Source of the DNA: Terasakiella magnetica
GTDB lineage: Bacteria > Pseudomonadota > Alphaproteobacteria > Rhodospirillales > Magnetospirillaceae
DNA length: 64,000 nucleotides
NCBI GenBank assembly: GCA_902729415.1
Contig: CACVCF010000124.1
Span: forward strand, 1 to 64,000
Direction of reading: 5' to 3'
The translations under genes were made by a program, and so were the position numbers. This document shows positions 17,070 through 25,852 of the stretch, in pieces. Each line of letters opens with the position of its first letter. Positions within the stretch are counted from its first letter, which is position 1. The notes below the pieces were generated by a model, which saw nothing but the letters and a program-made list of their open reading frames with translations, was not told the DNA's origin and did no database searches.

Positions 17070-18442
17070 GCGTCCTCTCCCGCAACGGAATCCGGCCGCT
17101 TGTTGCGCATGGTGACGAATTCCTCGGCGGCGCTGGGGTGAATGCCGATGGTGGCGTCGAACTGGGCCTTGGTGGCGCCGCATTTCAGCGCCACGGCAAA
17201 GCCTTGGACGATCTCGGGGGCATCCGGCCCCACCATGTGGACACCCAGGACACGGTCGCTGGTGCGCTCGACGATCAGTTTCATCATGGTACGCTCGTCG
17301 CGGCCCGACAGGGTGTTGCGCATGGGCTTGAACCGCGACAGATAGACATCGACGCAGCCGTGCCGCCGCCTTGCTTCGGCCTCGGTCAGCCCCACCGTGG
17401 CGATGGGCGGCATACAGAACACCGCCGACGGAATATTATCATACTCCATGGCGGTGGGGCGGCCGCCAAAGGCGGTGTTGACGAAGGCCATGGCCTCGGC
17501 GATGGCGACGGGAGTGAGGTTGATCCGGTCGGTGACATCGCCCACGGCCCAGATATTTTCAACGCTGGTACGGGAATATTCGTCCACCACCACGGCACCG
17601 CGCTCGTTCAAGGCGACGCCGACCCGCTCCAACCCCAGCCCGGCGCTGTTGGGCGAGCGGCCGGTGGCGTAAAGCACCAGATCGGTCTCGATGGTCTCGT
17701 CGCCGGACAGCCGCACGCTATACATGCGCCCGGTACGCTCGATAGAATGGACCACGGTTTCGCACCGCAGATCGATGCCCTTGCGGACCATCTCCTCGGC
17801 CAAGGTGGCGCGCACATCCTGGTCGAACCCCCGCAGCACTGTGTCGCCGCGCAGCACCTGGGTGACCTTGACGCCGAGCGCGTTGAAGATCCCGGCGAAC
17901 TCGACCGCGATATAGCCGCCGCCGACAATCACCATGCGCTCGGGCAATTGCATCAGGTCCAGCGCCTCATTAGAGGTGACGGCAAATTCGATGCCAGGAA
18001 CATCAGGCAGCGAGGGCCGCCCGCCGGTAGCGATCAGAATGGTCTCGGCGGTCAGGGCTTGCCCTCCCACCATCACGGTATGGGCGTCGGCCAGACGGCC
18101 GCGGCCCTCGATCAAAGTCACGTTATTGTCGCGCAGGATGCGGTTGTAGACCGTCTCCAGCCGGTTCAGCTCGACATTCTTGGACGCCACCAGCCGCGCC
18201 CAGTCGAAACCGAACGAGCCGATACTCCAGCCAAAGCCCAGGGCATCGGTGAAGTCCTCGGCGAAATGCGCTCCCATGACCAGCAGCTTCTTGGGGACGC
18301 AGCCGCGCATGACGCAGGTGCCGCCGACCCGGCTTTCCTCCACCACCGCCACCTTGCGCCCCATCTGGGCAGCCATCCGGCTGGCCCGCCCCCCCCCCGA
18401 GCCGGCCCCCAGGGTGATCAGATCGAAATCGGTGGCGGTCAT
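17066..18442 (-). CDS. gor: Glutathione-disulfide reductase
   Basis: 458 residues, class I pyridine nucleotide-disulfide oxidoreductase: FAD motif LGAGSGGGRASRMAA, redox-active GGTCVMRGCVPKK, NAD(P) site MVIVGGGYIAVEFAG, FAD motif IWAVGDVTDR and the catalytic C-terminal GIHPSAAEEFV His-Glu region. Glutathione reductase is favoured over dihydrolipoamide or mercuric reductase by the VMRGCVPKK and GIHPSAAEE context. ATG 18442 has AAGGA upstream. Heads an operon with the binding protein and radical SAM genes. Confidence 0.87.
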   Translation of the reverse strand: MTATDFDLITLGAGSGGGRASRMAAQMGRKVAVVEESRVGGTCVMRGCVPKKLLVMGAHFAEDFTDALGFGWSIGSFGFDWARLVASKNVELNRLETVYNRILRDNNVTLIEGRGRLADAHTVMVGGQALTAETILIATGGRPSLPDVPGIEFAVTSNEALDLMQLPERMVIVGGGYIAVEFAGIFNALGVKVTQVLRGDTVLRGFDQDVRATLAEEMVRKGIDLRCETVVHSIERTGRMYSVRLSGDETIETDLVLYATGRSPNSAGLGLERVGVALNERGAVVVDEYSRTSVENIWAVGDVTDRINLTPVAIAEAMAFVNTAFGGRPTAMEYDNIPSAVFCMPPIATVGLTEAEARRRHGCVDVYLSRFKPMRNTLSGRDERTMMKLIVERTSDRVLGVHMVGPDAPEIVQGFAVALKCGATKAQFDATIGIHPSAAEEFVTMRNKRPDSVAGEDA

Positions 18443-18625
18443 GGCGTTGTCCTTATCCAATACTGCTCTCCAGGGTATAGGCGAGTGAAGGACTCGGTCA
18501 ATGTCGCTTGGCAGAAGACCGCCCTGCATGCCAAGCTTGGGAATAATACCGCCACCCGGCGTTTGAGAGACAATAAGGCCGAGTCACGTCAGGGGCTCGC
18601 CGCTATAGTGTTGGAAGGAACAACA

Positions 18626-19888
18626 GTGCCGCAGCAGAGCCCCGGCTCGAACCTTGCCTCCCGCCTGCCGTTCCACTACGGCTGGGCGGTGGTGGCAGCC
18701 GGAACCCTGGCGATTTTCGCCTGTCTGGGCCTGGGGCGGTTCGCACTGGGCATGCTGCTCCCGTCCATGGGGCATTCCCTGGCCCTCAGCCGCAGCGAGA
18801 TGGGCTGGATCTCCACCGGCAATTTCATCGGCTATATGGCGGCGGTCATGCTGGGCGGCCATATGGTCGCCCGTATGGGAGCCCGGCGCACCATCGTCAT
18901 CGGGCTTGGATTGGTGGGCGGTTCCATGATGCTGGTGGCCCACGCCGACAGCCAGATTCAGGTCCTGGCCCTGTACCTGATCACCGGCTTTGGCAGCGGC
19001 ACCGCCAATGTTCCGGTCATGGGCCTGATCGCCCACTGGTTCGGCCGCCGGATGCGGGGCCGCGCCGCAGGCTTCGTGGTGATCGGCTCGGGTTTCGCCA
19101 TCATGGTCAGCGGCGCCCTGGTTCCCGCCATCAACGCCTTGCAGGGAGCCGAGGGCTGGCGGCTGTCGTGGACGGTGATCGGCCTGATGGTGCTGGTGGC
19201 CGCCGCCATTGATCTGGTGGTCCTGCGCAACCATCCCTCCGACATGGGCGTGCAGCCGGTGGAAGGAGCCGCCGCTCCAGTAGCAGCAGCAGCAGCCTTT
19301 CCGGCGGCTCCCGCCGCCCCGGCGGTGTCCAAGACCCGCATCCTGGCCCATCTCGGGATTCTTTACGCCTGTTTCGGCTTCACCTACGTGATCTACGCCA
19401 CCTTCATCGTCACCACCCTGGTGCAGGAGCGCGGCTTTCCCGAAGCCACCGCCGGGCATTTCTGGTCGTGGATCGGCTTCCTGTCACTGGCCTCGGGGCC
19501 GGTGTTCGGCACTCTGTCCGACCGTATCGGCCGCCGGGGTGGGCTGATGATCGTATTTTCGTTCCAGGCCTGCGCCTATCTGCTGGTGGCGCTGCCCTTG
19601 CCCGAGCCGTTCCTCTACGCCTCCATCGTCTTGTTCGGACTGGTGGTGTGGAGCATTCCCTCGATCATGGCGGCGGCGGTGGGCGATTATCTGGGGCCGG
19701 AACAGGCGGCTTCGGCCTTCGGCACCATCACGGTGGTGTTCGCCCTGGGTCAGATCACCGGCCCGGCACTGGCCGGGTGGATGGCCGATGCCTGGGGCAG
19801 CTTCTCCGGCAGCTTCGTCATGGCGGCGGCGGTGGCAGCCGCCGCCATCGTCGGCGCGGCCTTCCTGCCCGCCTCACACCGGCATTAG
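18626..19888 (+). CDS. Major facilitator superfamily permease (YbfB/YjiJ-like)
   Basis: 420 residues from GTG 18626, which has GGAAGGA six bases upstream; there is no ATG near the true N-terminus. Twelve hydrophobic segments in two halves, with a central Ala/Pro-rich loop (about residues 205-235), the motif-A-like MVARMGARRTIV and, in the second half, TLSDRIGRRGGLM. Substrate unknown. Divergent from gor (183 bp apart). Confidence 0.8.
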   Translation: MPQQSPGSNLASRLPFHYGWAVVAAGTLAIFACLGLGRFALGMLLPSMGHSLALSRSEMGWISTGNFIGYMAAVMLGGHMVARMGARRTIVIGLGLVGGSMMLVAHADSQIQVLALYLITGFGSGTANVPVMGLIAHWFGRRMRGRAAGFVVIGSGFAIMVSGALVPAINALQGAEGWRLSWTVIGLMVLVAAAIDLVVLRNHPSDMGVQPVEGAAAPVAAAAAFPAAPAAPAVSKTRILAHLGILYACFGFTYVIYATFIVTTLVQERGFPEATAGHFWSWIGFLSLASGPVFGTLSDRIGRRGGLMIVFSFQACAYLLVALPLPEPFLYASIVLFGLVVWSIPSIMAAAVGDYLGPEQAASAFGTITVVFALGQITGPALAGWMADAWGSFSGSFVMAAAVAAAAIVGAAFLPASHRH

Positions 19889-20021
19889 AGTTTTTCGCAC
19901 TTAAGCTGAATCGGAAAATCGAAAAACTCTTGAGCCCGAGCGGCGCTTGAGCCCTGAAAAAGCAGAGCTTTTTCGTATACACAGAATCCGAGAGTGCTTC
20001 AGGCTAAACCTGAAGCACTCT
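19887..20021. repeat. Three successive hairpins between convergent transporter genes
   Basis: Hairpin 1: agagtttttcg/cgaaaaactct (19887-19897 with 19920-19930). Hairpin 2: gaaaaagc/gctttttc (19956-19963 with 19967-19974). Hairpin 3: agagtgcttcagg/cctgaagcactct (19991-20003 with 20009-20021). At least one probably terminates each convergent gene; three in 135 bp is unusual. Confidence 0.7.
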
Positions 20022-21000
20022 AACCCACTTCGTCCTGATAGCGCCGCGCGATGATCGAAGCGGCGACCAGCTGGATGAAGTGGTAGAGGATGATGGGCGC
20101 CAGCACCATGCCCAAAACCGGGCTGGCGCCGAACATGATCTTGGCCATGGGAACGCCGGTGGCCAGCGACTTCTTGGTGCCACAGAAAATCCCGGTGATC
20201 CGGTCCTCGCGGTCAAAGCCCAGCCAGCGGCACAGCACTCCCAGCAGCCCGAAGACCGAGAAGAACAAGACCAGGGAAACTCCCGCCACCAGCGCCAGGG
20301 TCTCGGCCCCATGCTCGGCCCACACCCCCTCGGCGATGGAATCGCTGAACGAGTTGAAGACGATCAGTAAGATGGTGATGCGGTCCAAACTCTTCAGCCA
20401 CCCCATGTTGCGGGCGATCCAATCCTTCAGCCAGGGGCGCAGCACCTGACCGCCAATGATGGGCAACAGCACCAGCAGCACGATCTTCAGCAGCACCTTG
20501 CCCAGATCCAGCGAACCGCCGCTGGCCGACAGGTACCAGTTGACCCAAAGGGGCGTCAGGATCACGCCCAACAGGCTGGACAGGCTGGCGTTGAAAATAG
20601 CACCAGCCACATTGCCCCGCGCAATGGAGGTCATGGCCACCGACGACGAGATGGTGGACGGCAGCGCCGCCAGAAAGAAAAACCCCAGCAACAGATCGGG
20701 ATGAACCCGCCCCCCCGCCAAGGCCCCCGCCCCCCAAACCAGGGCAGGAAACAGCACGAAGGTGGAGAGCTGCACCATGACGTGCAGCCGCCAGTTCATC
20801 ATACCCGCCTTCAGGCGCTCGGGCGGCAAGGTCAGGCCGTAAAGCAGGAACACCAGCGCGACGCCATAGCCCGCGACCACATCCATGCGCAAAAGGCCGC
20901 CGCTGCGCCCCAGGTCGGGCATCAGCCAGGCCGAGGCCACCATGGCCATCAGGCCGATGAGAAATGCGTCGATTCCGATACGGGATAACAGGCGCAGCAC
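20020..21000 (-). CDS. Bile acid:sodium symporter-like (SBF/YfeH type) transporter
   Basis: 326 residues from GTG 21000 (GGAGG nine bases upstream); a TTG at 21018 with GAGG upstream is an alternative. About ten membrane spans. Family features include GFFFLAALPSTISSSVAMTS and GIFCGTKKSLATGVPMAKIM, typical of the SBF-like 7-TM-plus group (PF13593). Transport of an organic anion with Na+ or H+ is inferred; the substrate is unknown. Confidence 0.78.
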   Translation of the reverse strand: MLRLLSRIGIDAFLIGLMAMVASAWLMPDLGRSGGLLRMDVVAGYGVALVFLLYGLTLPPERLKAGMMNWRLHVMVQLSTFVLFPALVWGAGALAGGRVHPDLLLGFFFLAALPSTISSSVAMTSIARGNVAGAIFNASLSSLLGVILTPLWVNWYLSASGGSLDLGKVLLKIVLLVLLPIIGGQVLRPWLKDWIARNMGWLKSLDRITILLIVFNSFSDSIAEGVWAEHGAETLALVAGVSLVLFFSVFGLLGVLCRWLGFDREDRITGIFCGTKKSLATGVPMAKIMFGASPVLGMVLAPIILYHFIQLVAASIIARRYQDEVG

Positions 21001-21281
21001 GCTTATGGGCCTCCACAAATCTGGTCCTCGACCCTACATTAAAGCGGAGGATGAGAGTCACTCCGTTCATGCACGCCCTCATTTCCCACCGATTGGGGAT
21101 ATGTGGCGCACTTATCGCAATAGCTATGGCCTTACCCAGCACAAATATGAACAAAAGACAGATAAAGCCCTTATTAACCATCATTTCCATAAGATAAGCT
21201 TTTCCACAACTCGACATTCCCAGAGTGTTGGGGTAATTGTGGAGGAGGTTCTGTGGATTGACATGAGTCGGGGATTATAAA

Positions 21282-22034
21282 ATGAAGGCAATCGTCCGGT
21301 GCTTGGCTTCGGCCGCCCTCATCGTCGGATTGGCCGCCTGCGCAGCCGTTCCTACCGACCCGGAAGAACGCACCGAGTTCGAGGCAATCAATGACCCGCT
21401 CGAACCCCTGAACCGCAATGTCTTTGCCGTCAACATGACCTTGGATGAATACGTGATGCAGCCGGTGGCGCGCGGCTATCATGACACCCTGCCCACCGGG
21501 GTCCAGAACAGCATCCGCAACGTCCTCAACAATCTCAAGGCTCCCTACATCTTCGTCAACGACGTCTTGCAGGCCGAGCCCGACCGCGCAGCCCAGACCA
21601 TGATCCGCTTCATGTTCAACAGCACCGCGGGCCTTGGCGGATTGTTCGACTTCGTCACCTATACCAACGGCCCCCGTCATCATGACGAGGATTACGGCCA
21701 GACCTTCGCGGTGTGGGGTATTCCCGCCGGCCCCTATCTGATGCTGCCGCTGCTGGGACCGTCCAACCCGCGCGACACCGCCGGCTTGGTCGCCGATTTC
21801 TTCGGCAATCCCACCGATCTGATCCTGGCCGCCAAGGATTTGGAATGGATCACCTACTCCCGCAGTGGCGTCGGTGCCCTGGATGAGCGTTCGACCCTGC
21901 TTGACCCCCTGGACGAGTTGAAGCGCGGCTCGCTGGACTTCTATGCCGCCATCCGCAGCGTCTATCGCCAGAAGCGCGCCAACGACATCGCCAACAAGGA
22001 TCTTCCGGTGGCGGACGCCTACCGCAAGAAGTAA
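21282..22034 (+). CDS. mlaA: MlaA (VacJ) outer-membrane phospholipid-removal lipoprotein
   Basis: 250 residues with a lipoprotein signal (lipobox LAAC, Cys20) and the MlaA core: INDPLEPLNRNVFAVN, FMFNSTAGLGGLFD, DYGQTFAVWGIPAGPYLMLP and LLGPSNPRDTAG. MlaA forms a ring in the outer membrane that takes surface phospholipids to MlaC for return to the inner membrane. No mlaC or mlaFEDB is adjacent; an MlaE-type permease fusion lies at the right end of the window. CGGGGA upstream of ATG 21282. Confidence 0.9.
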   Translation: MKAIVRCLASAALIVGLAACAAVPTDPEERTEFEAINDPLEPLNRNVFAVNMTLDEYVMQPVARGYHDTLPTGVQNSIRNVLNNLKAPYIFVNDVLQAEPDRAAQTMIRFMFNSTAGLGGLFDFVTYTNGPRHHDEDYGQTFAVWGIPAGPYLMLPLLGPSNPRDTAGLVADFFGNPTDLILAAKDLEWITYSRSGVGALDERSTLLDPLDELKRGSLDFYAAIRSVYRQKRANDIANKDLPVADAYRKK

Positions 22035-22039
22035 TCCCC

Positions 22040-22504
22040 ATGGGAAGGTGTTTCTCCGCAGCAGCCGCAGCCGCCCTGATGCTGGTATCTCTTGGGGCGA
22101 GGGCGGAGGGGGTCGAGGGTAAGCGGCAATTCGCCGAATTCTCCTTTACCCCCACCGCCCCCGAACTGACCGCAGCCAAACGCTGGGGTGCCGAGCACTT
22201 CGCCAAGGGCAAGGCGGCGGGACGCCCGGTCACCCCAGTAGTAGCCCGCGCCGGAGCCACCATCCTTATCAGTCTGGAATCCGTCGCCGTCTGCGACCGG
22301 GTCAAGGCCTGCCCACTGCTGGTCTTCCGCGACATCACCGCCAAACCGATCCTCAAGACCTACGCCTTCCAGAATCTGGCGGTCGAGTACCGCGAGAAGG
22401 ATACCTATCTCATTTTGCGGCGGTGGGATGAAGTCACCGAATGCAAGATCAGCAATACCCAGAAAGCCCTCTGCCGCAAGTCCCCTCCGCCCAAGACCGG
22501 ATAA
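22040..22504 (+). CDS. Small exported protein of unknown function next to mlaA
   Basis: 154 residues with a signal peptide (AAAAAALMLVSLGARA|EG). The mature part has four Cys (CDRVKAC near residue 100, plus CKI and CRK near the C-terminus), which could form two disulfides. Starts 5 bp after mlaA, so probably co-transcribed. I do not recognise the family. Confidence 0.65.
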   Translation: MGRCFSAAAAAALMLVSLGARAEGVEGKRQFAEFSFTPTAPELTAAKRWGAEHFAKGKAAGRPVTPVVARAGATILISLESVAVCDRVKACPLLVFRDITAKPILKTYAFQNLAVEYREKDTYLILRRWDEVTECKISNTQKALCRKSPPPKTG

Positions 22505-22598
22505 CCACCAACAAGACTTCCGGCGTGGTTCCATTCATGTTAGGTACATTGATTCGTCCCCCGCTGTTCGGGGGGCAGGGGAATTGGGTAGCAATACG

Positions 22599-24197
22599 AT
22601 GGTTAGGAAGCAGAGCCGCGGTTTCGCAGGTCTAGCTGGTCGGTGGCTGTTACTGGCCTCGGCGGCGATTGTGCCGGTGGGCTGCAGCCTTACTCCCGAA
22701 TTCCAGCGCCCGAAGCAAGACATCCCCGCCGCCTTCCGCAATCCCGTGCCCGAACCGTCGCCGGAATTGCCGCGCCCGACCTCGCAATGGTGGCTGGCTT
22801 ACAATTCGGATGAACTTAACGCCCTGGTGGAAGAGGCGCTGAGCAACAACCACGACGTCAAGGCCGCTACCCAACGCATCCTTCAGGCCGAAGCCCAGGC
22901 CGGCTCGGCAGCGTCGAGCCTGTTGCCCACCATTTCACTGGGAGCCAAGCGCAGCGCCGATTCCCCCACCGGTGGTCAAGGCTCTATCATCAATCCCCCC
23001 ACCAACCGCACCCATCGCCTCAGCCAGATGGGGCTGTCCACCAGCTATGAACTGGATCTGTGGGGCAAAATTCGGGCATCCGAGGTGTCGGCCCTGGCGT
23101 CGGCCCTGGCCAATGTCCATGACCGCGAGGTCATCACCACCACCCTGGTCGCCGATCTGGTGCTGACCTATCTGCAATACCTTGAAGGCAACGACCGCGA
23201 ATCGGTCGCGCGCCAGAATATCGCCAACATGAAAACCATGCACGCCGCCGTGCGCGAACGGGTCCGCCTGGGTGAAAGCTCGCGGCTGGAACTGGCGCAA
23301 CAGCGCAACGTGCTGGCTCAGGGCGAGGCCACCATTCCCCCCATCTTGCTGCAACGGGAGCGGGCTCAGAACAAGATCGCGGTCTTGCTGGGGCGGCCGC
23401 CGCAATCCTTAACCCTCGGCAGCAAATCCATGCTGGAGCTCAAGATTCCAGAAGTCTCGCCCGGCCTGCCCTCCGACTTGCTGCTGCGCCGCCCCGACAT
23501 CAAGAAGGCCGAGGCCAACCTGATGGCCGCCAATGCCAATATCGGCGTTGCCCGAGCCAAGATGCTGCCCTCGTTCTCGCTGACCGGCGAACGGGGCTGG
23601 GCCAGCCAGTTGTTCGACACCATCATCAATCCCGGCAGCATCTATTGGAACATTGCCGCCAGCATCACCGCCACGGTGTTCGACAACGGCAAGACCGCCG
23701 CCGACATCACCTTCAGCCGCGCCAAGTTCACCGAACTGGCCGAGGTCTATCAGCAGGTGGTTCTGACCAGTCTGCGCGATGTCGAGGACGCCCTGCTCGG
23801 CGTCCGACTGGAGAATGACCTGGAAGTGGCACAAGAAGAGGTGTTGAAGGCCTCTCTCGACGCCTACAGCCTCAGCTCCGAGGCCTTCCGCCTGGGGATG
23901 GTGGACTATCTCAACGTGCTTGAAACCCAGCGCACCCGCTTCCAGGCGGAAGATGCCAGGGTTCAGGCTCGCTTTGGCCGTCTGGAGGCCAGCGTCGCCC
24001 TTTACAAGGCCCTGGGCGGCGGCATGGAATCCGACCAGCCGGAAAAACCCGCCACCGCAGCCGCGCCCGAAGGCACCAACAAACCCGAGACAGCCAAACC
24101 CGAGAACAGCGAGCCCGCCAAGGCCCCTGGCGACGCCCGCCTTGCCCCGCCCCCCGGTAATTCCAGCCACACCATCGAGACAGCCAGCGCGGACTGA
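22599..24197 (+). CDS. TolC-like outer-membrane factor lipoprotein (NodT family)
   Basis: 532 residues. Lipoprotein signal with lipobox VGC, then two OEP repeats (helical barrel segments and LLLRRPDIKKAEANLMAANA, GVARAKMLPSFSLTGERG, SYELDLWGKIRASE). The last ~60 residues are Pro/Glu/Lys/Ala-rich and probably unstructured in the periplasm. It should serve as exit duct for a tripartite efflux pump or type I system, but no RND or membrane-fusion gene is adjacent. ATG 22599 has a weak ribosome-binding site. Confidence 0.83.
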   Translation: MVRKQSRGFAGLAGRWLLLASAAIVPVGCSLTPEFQRPKQDIPAAFRNPVPEPSPELPRPTSQWWLAYNSDELNALVEEALSNNHDVKAATQRILQAEAQAGSAASSLLPTISLGAKRSADSPTGGQGSIINPPTNRTHRLSQMGLSTSYELDLWGKIRASEVSALASALANVHDREVITTTLVADLVLTYLQYLEGNDRESVARQNIANMKTMHAAVRERVRLGESSRLELAQQRNVLAQGEATIPPILLQRERAQNKIAVLLGRPPQSLTLGSKSMLELKIPEVSPGLPSDLLLRRPDIKKAEANLMAANANIGVARAKMLPSFSLTGERGWASQLFDTIINPGSIYWNIAASITATVFDNGKTAADITFSRAKFTELAEVYQQVVLTSLRDVEDALLGVRLENDLEVAQEEVLKASLDAYSLSSEAFRLGMVDYLNVLETQRTRFQAEDARVQARFGRLEASVALYKALGGGMESDQPEKPATAAAPEGTNKPETAKPENSEPAKAPGDARLAPPPGNSSHTIETASAD

Positions 24198-24206
24198 TCA
24201 AGCCCC

Positions 24207-24935
24207 ATGGAAGAAACCCTGAAGGCGTACTGGACCCATCACGCGCTGGCGGTCAACGGCCTGATCCTTTTGCACATGCTCGGCGCGATCGTGGTGGGGC
24301 TGGCCATCGGCTATGAACGCTCCTATCACGGGCGCGCCGCCGGGTTGCGCACCTACTCCCTGGTCTGCCTCGCCTCCACCGCCCTGACCGTGGTCAACGG
24401 CTATCCCGCCATGTGGTATGGCGGATTGTCAGATACTCCCGGTATCGCCGACCCCACCCGCTCGATCCAGGGCATCATGACCGGTATCGGCTTTCTTGGC
24501 GCCGGGATGATCATGAAGGAAGGCTTCAGTATCCGTGGCTTGTCCACTGCTGCCTCCATCTGGGTGACGGCGGCCATCGGTGTTCTGATCGGCGTTGGCT
24601 TTTATGTTGCAGCCGTTTTCGCCGCTATTGCGACGGTGACGGTCATGAGCATCGCCCGTGGCCTGGGGCGGGCCTTGCCCCACCAGACCATGCTGCACCT
24701 GACCCTCAGCTATCCCCATAACGAGACACCGCCCGCCGACGACATCCGCACCATGCTGGAGCGCTTTGGCTTTGTCGTTCACGAGTGGTCGTTTCAACTG
24801 GAAGAGGGGGGCAAGCGCTTCGATTACCAGATGGTTCTGCACGCCCAGAACGACCCGGCCCATATGAAGCTGGTGGACGAGTTGTCGAGAACCCCATCCC
24901 TGCTGGGCTTCCGCCTGTCGCCGTCCCGGTATTAG
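24207..24935 (+). CDS. MgtC/SapB family membrane protein
   Basis: 242 residues. An N-terminal membrane half with the MgtC signature GLAIGYERSYHGRAAGLRTY and GFLGAGMIMKEG followed by STAASIWVTAAIGVLIG, and a C-terminal cytosolic ACT-like domain (LTLSYPHNETPPAD onward). MgtC proteins act in low-Mg2+ adaptation and modulate F-ATPase in pathogens; here its role is open. Starts 9 bp after the outer-membrane factor gene. Confidence 0.85.
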   Translation: MEETLKAYWTHHALAVNGLILLHMLGAIVVGLAIGYERSYHGRAAGLRTYSLVCLASTALTVVNGYPAMWYGGLSDTPGIADPTRSIQGIMTGIGFLGAGMIMKEGFSIRGLSTAASIWVTAAIGVLIGVGFYVAAVFAAIATVTVMSIARGLGRALPHQTMLHLTLSYPHNETPPADDIRTMLERFGFVVHEWSFQLEEGGKRFDYQMVLHAQNDPAHMKLVDELSRTPSLLGFRLSPSRY

Positions 24936-24970
24936 AAAAAAGGGTGCCTGGAGCAATGTCCGGGCACCCT
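24935..24970 (-). terminator. Terminator of the pseudo-receiver gene
   Basis: Stem agggtgcc/ggcaccct (24941-24948 with 24963-24970) followed on the minus strand by a T run (A24935-24940). It may also slow plus-strand transcription leaving mgtC. Confidence 0.8.
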
Positions 24971-24985
24971 CTTGGTACGGTTTGG

Positions 24986-25768
24986 TCAGGTAATATTGAA
25001 ACGGGACAGGGTCTCGGCCAGATCATCGCCGAATTGCGGCCCCTTGCGGATCAACGAAACTCGCGGCGGCAGGCCCTTCAGCTTGGGATTGCCCCACTCA
25101 TAGCTGGTGAGAACCGCGAACGGAATATTCTCGGTCACCGGCATGGCGGTCAGGGCGCAGGCGAGGTCAACCCCCGACAACATCCCCAGCTCCATGGAAG
25201 CCACAACCATGTCGGGGCGGGTCCGCACTACGGTTTCCATGGCGGCAAAGCCGTCGCGGATGGTCGAGGTACGGTAGCCGCAGGCCGCCAGTTCGCGCTC
25301 GACGATACGCGACATAGCCTTTTCCGGCACCACCAGCAGGATTTCGACGTTCTTCTTCTCGATCTTGCCGAAATCGATATCGGCAGTGCGCTTGGCCGGC
25401 AAGGCGCGCACCACGGCAGGGGCATCGGCGTCGGAGACTGCCTCGCCATCAGCCAGCTTTTCGATCTTGTCGATGAAGACCTGGATTTCATCCAGCTCGG
25501 CGACGCCCGCGTCCTTGAGTTCGCCCACATACTCATCCAGGCGATGGGTAATCAGCTTGATGAGCGGCAGGTTCAGGGCATGAGCATGGCTGCGCATATT
25601 GCTGGCTTCGCGCTTGAGCGTCGCCAACCCCTCGACCGAGGGCACGCTCTTCGAGCGCATATTGCCAAGCAACACCTGCAATTGGCTGGCGGTATCGCGC
25701 AGCTCTTCGAGAAACTCGTTGATGACCCGAAGTTCATTTTCGTTGTCGGCGGCATCATTCAAGGACAT
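24986..25768 (-). CDS. Helical domain plus degenerate receiver (pseudo-receiver) protein
   Basis: 260 residues from ATG 25768 (GGGGGAA upstream). Residues 1-120 are helical and could be a four-helix bundle. Residues about 130-258 resemble a response-regulator receiver (VEILLVVPEKAMSRIVEREL; LIRKG as the conserved Lys), but the acidic pair and the phospho-acceptor Asp are missing (VVASMELGMLSG where D is expected). It probably does not accept phosphate in the usual way. Lies near an Rrf2 regulator and a hybrid kinase; a functional link is only inferred. Confidence 0.65.
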   Translation of the reverse strand: MSLNDAADNENELRVINEFLEELRDTASQLQVLLGNMRSKSVPSVEGLATLKREASNMRSHAHALNLPLIKLITHRLDEYVGELKDAGVAELDEIQVFIDKIEKLADGEAVSDADAPAVVRALPAKRTADIDFGKIEKKNVEILLVVPEKAMSRIVERELAACGYRTSTIRDGFAAMETVVRTRPDMVVASMELGMLSGVDLACALTAMPVTENIPFAVLTSYEWGNPKLKGLPPRVSLIRKGPQFGDDLAETLSRFNIT

Positions 25769-25852
25769 TGCTTCCCCCAGCACTCAAATCTTATCCGCAC
25801 AGACGGATACACCACTTTCATCTCGTGGGAAACCCAACCGGATGGCAGGGGA

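Noticed and set aside
17003..18625. The long N-terminal extension of the MFS permease frame across gor
   Set aside because: It is antisense to gor; GTG 18626 with GGAAGGA gives a normal-length permease.
21051..21197. A 48-codon frame starting MRVTPFMHALIS upstream of mlaA
   Set aside because: Its GGAGG directly abuts the ATG with no spacing, and no second line of evidence supports it.
21180..21215. A possible replication-origin DnaA box cluster (ttttccacaa)
   Set aside because: Only one imperfect match and none of the usual origin genes nearby.
20213..21217. A 334-codon minus-strand frame overlapping the BASS-type transporter
   Set aside because: Lower-complexity translation in the wrong frame of a clear membrane transporter.
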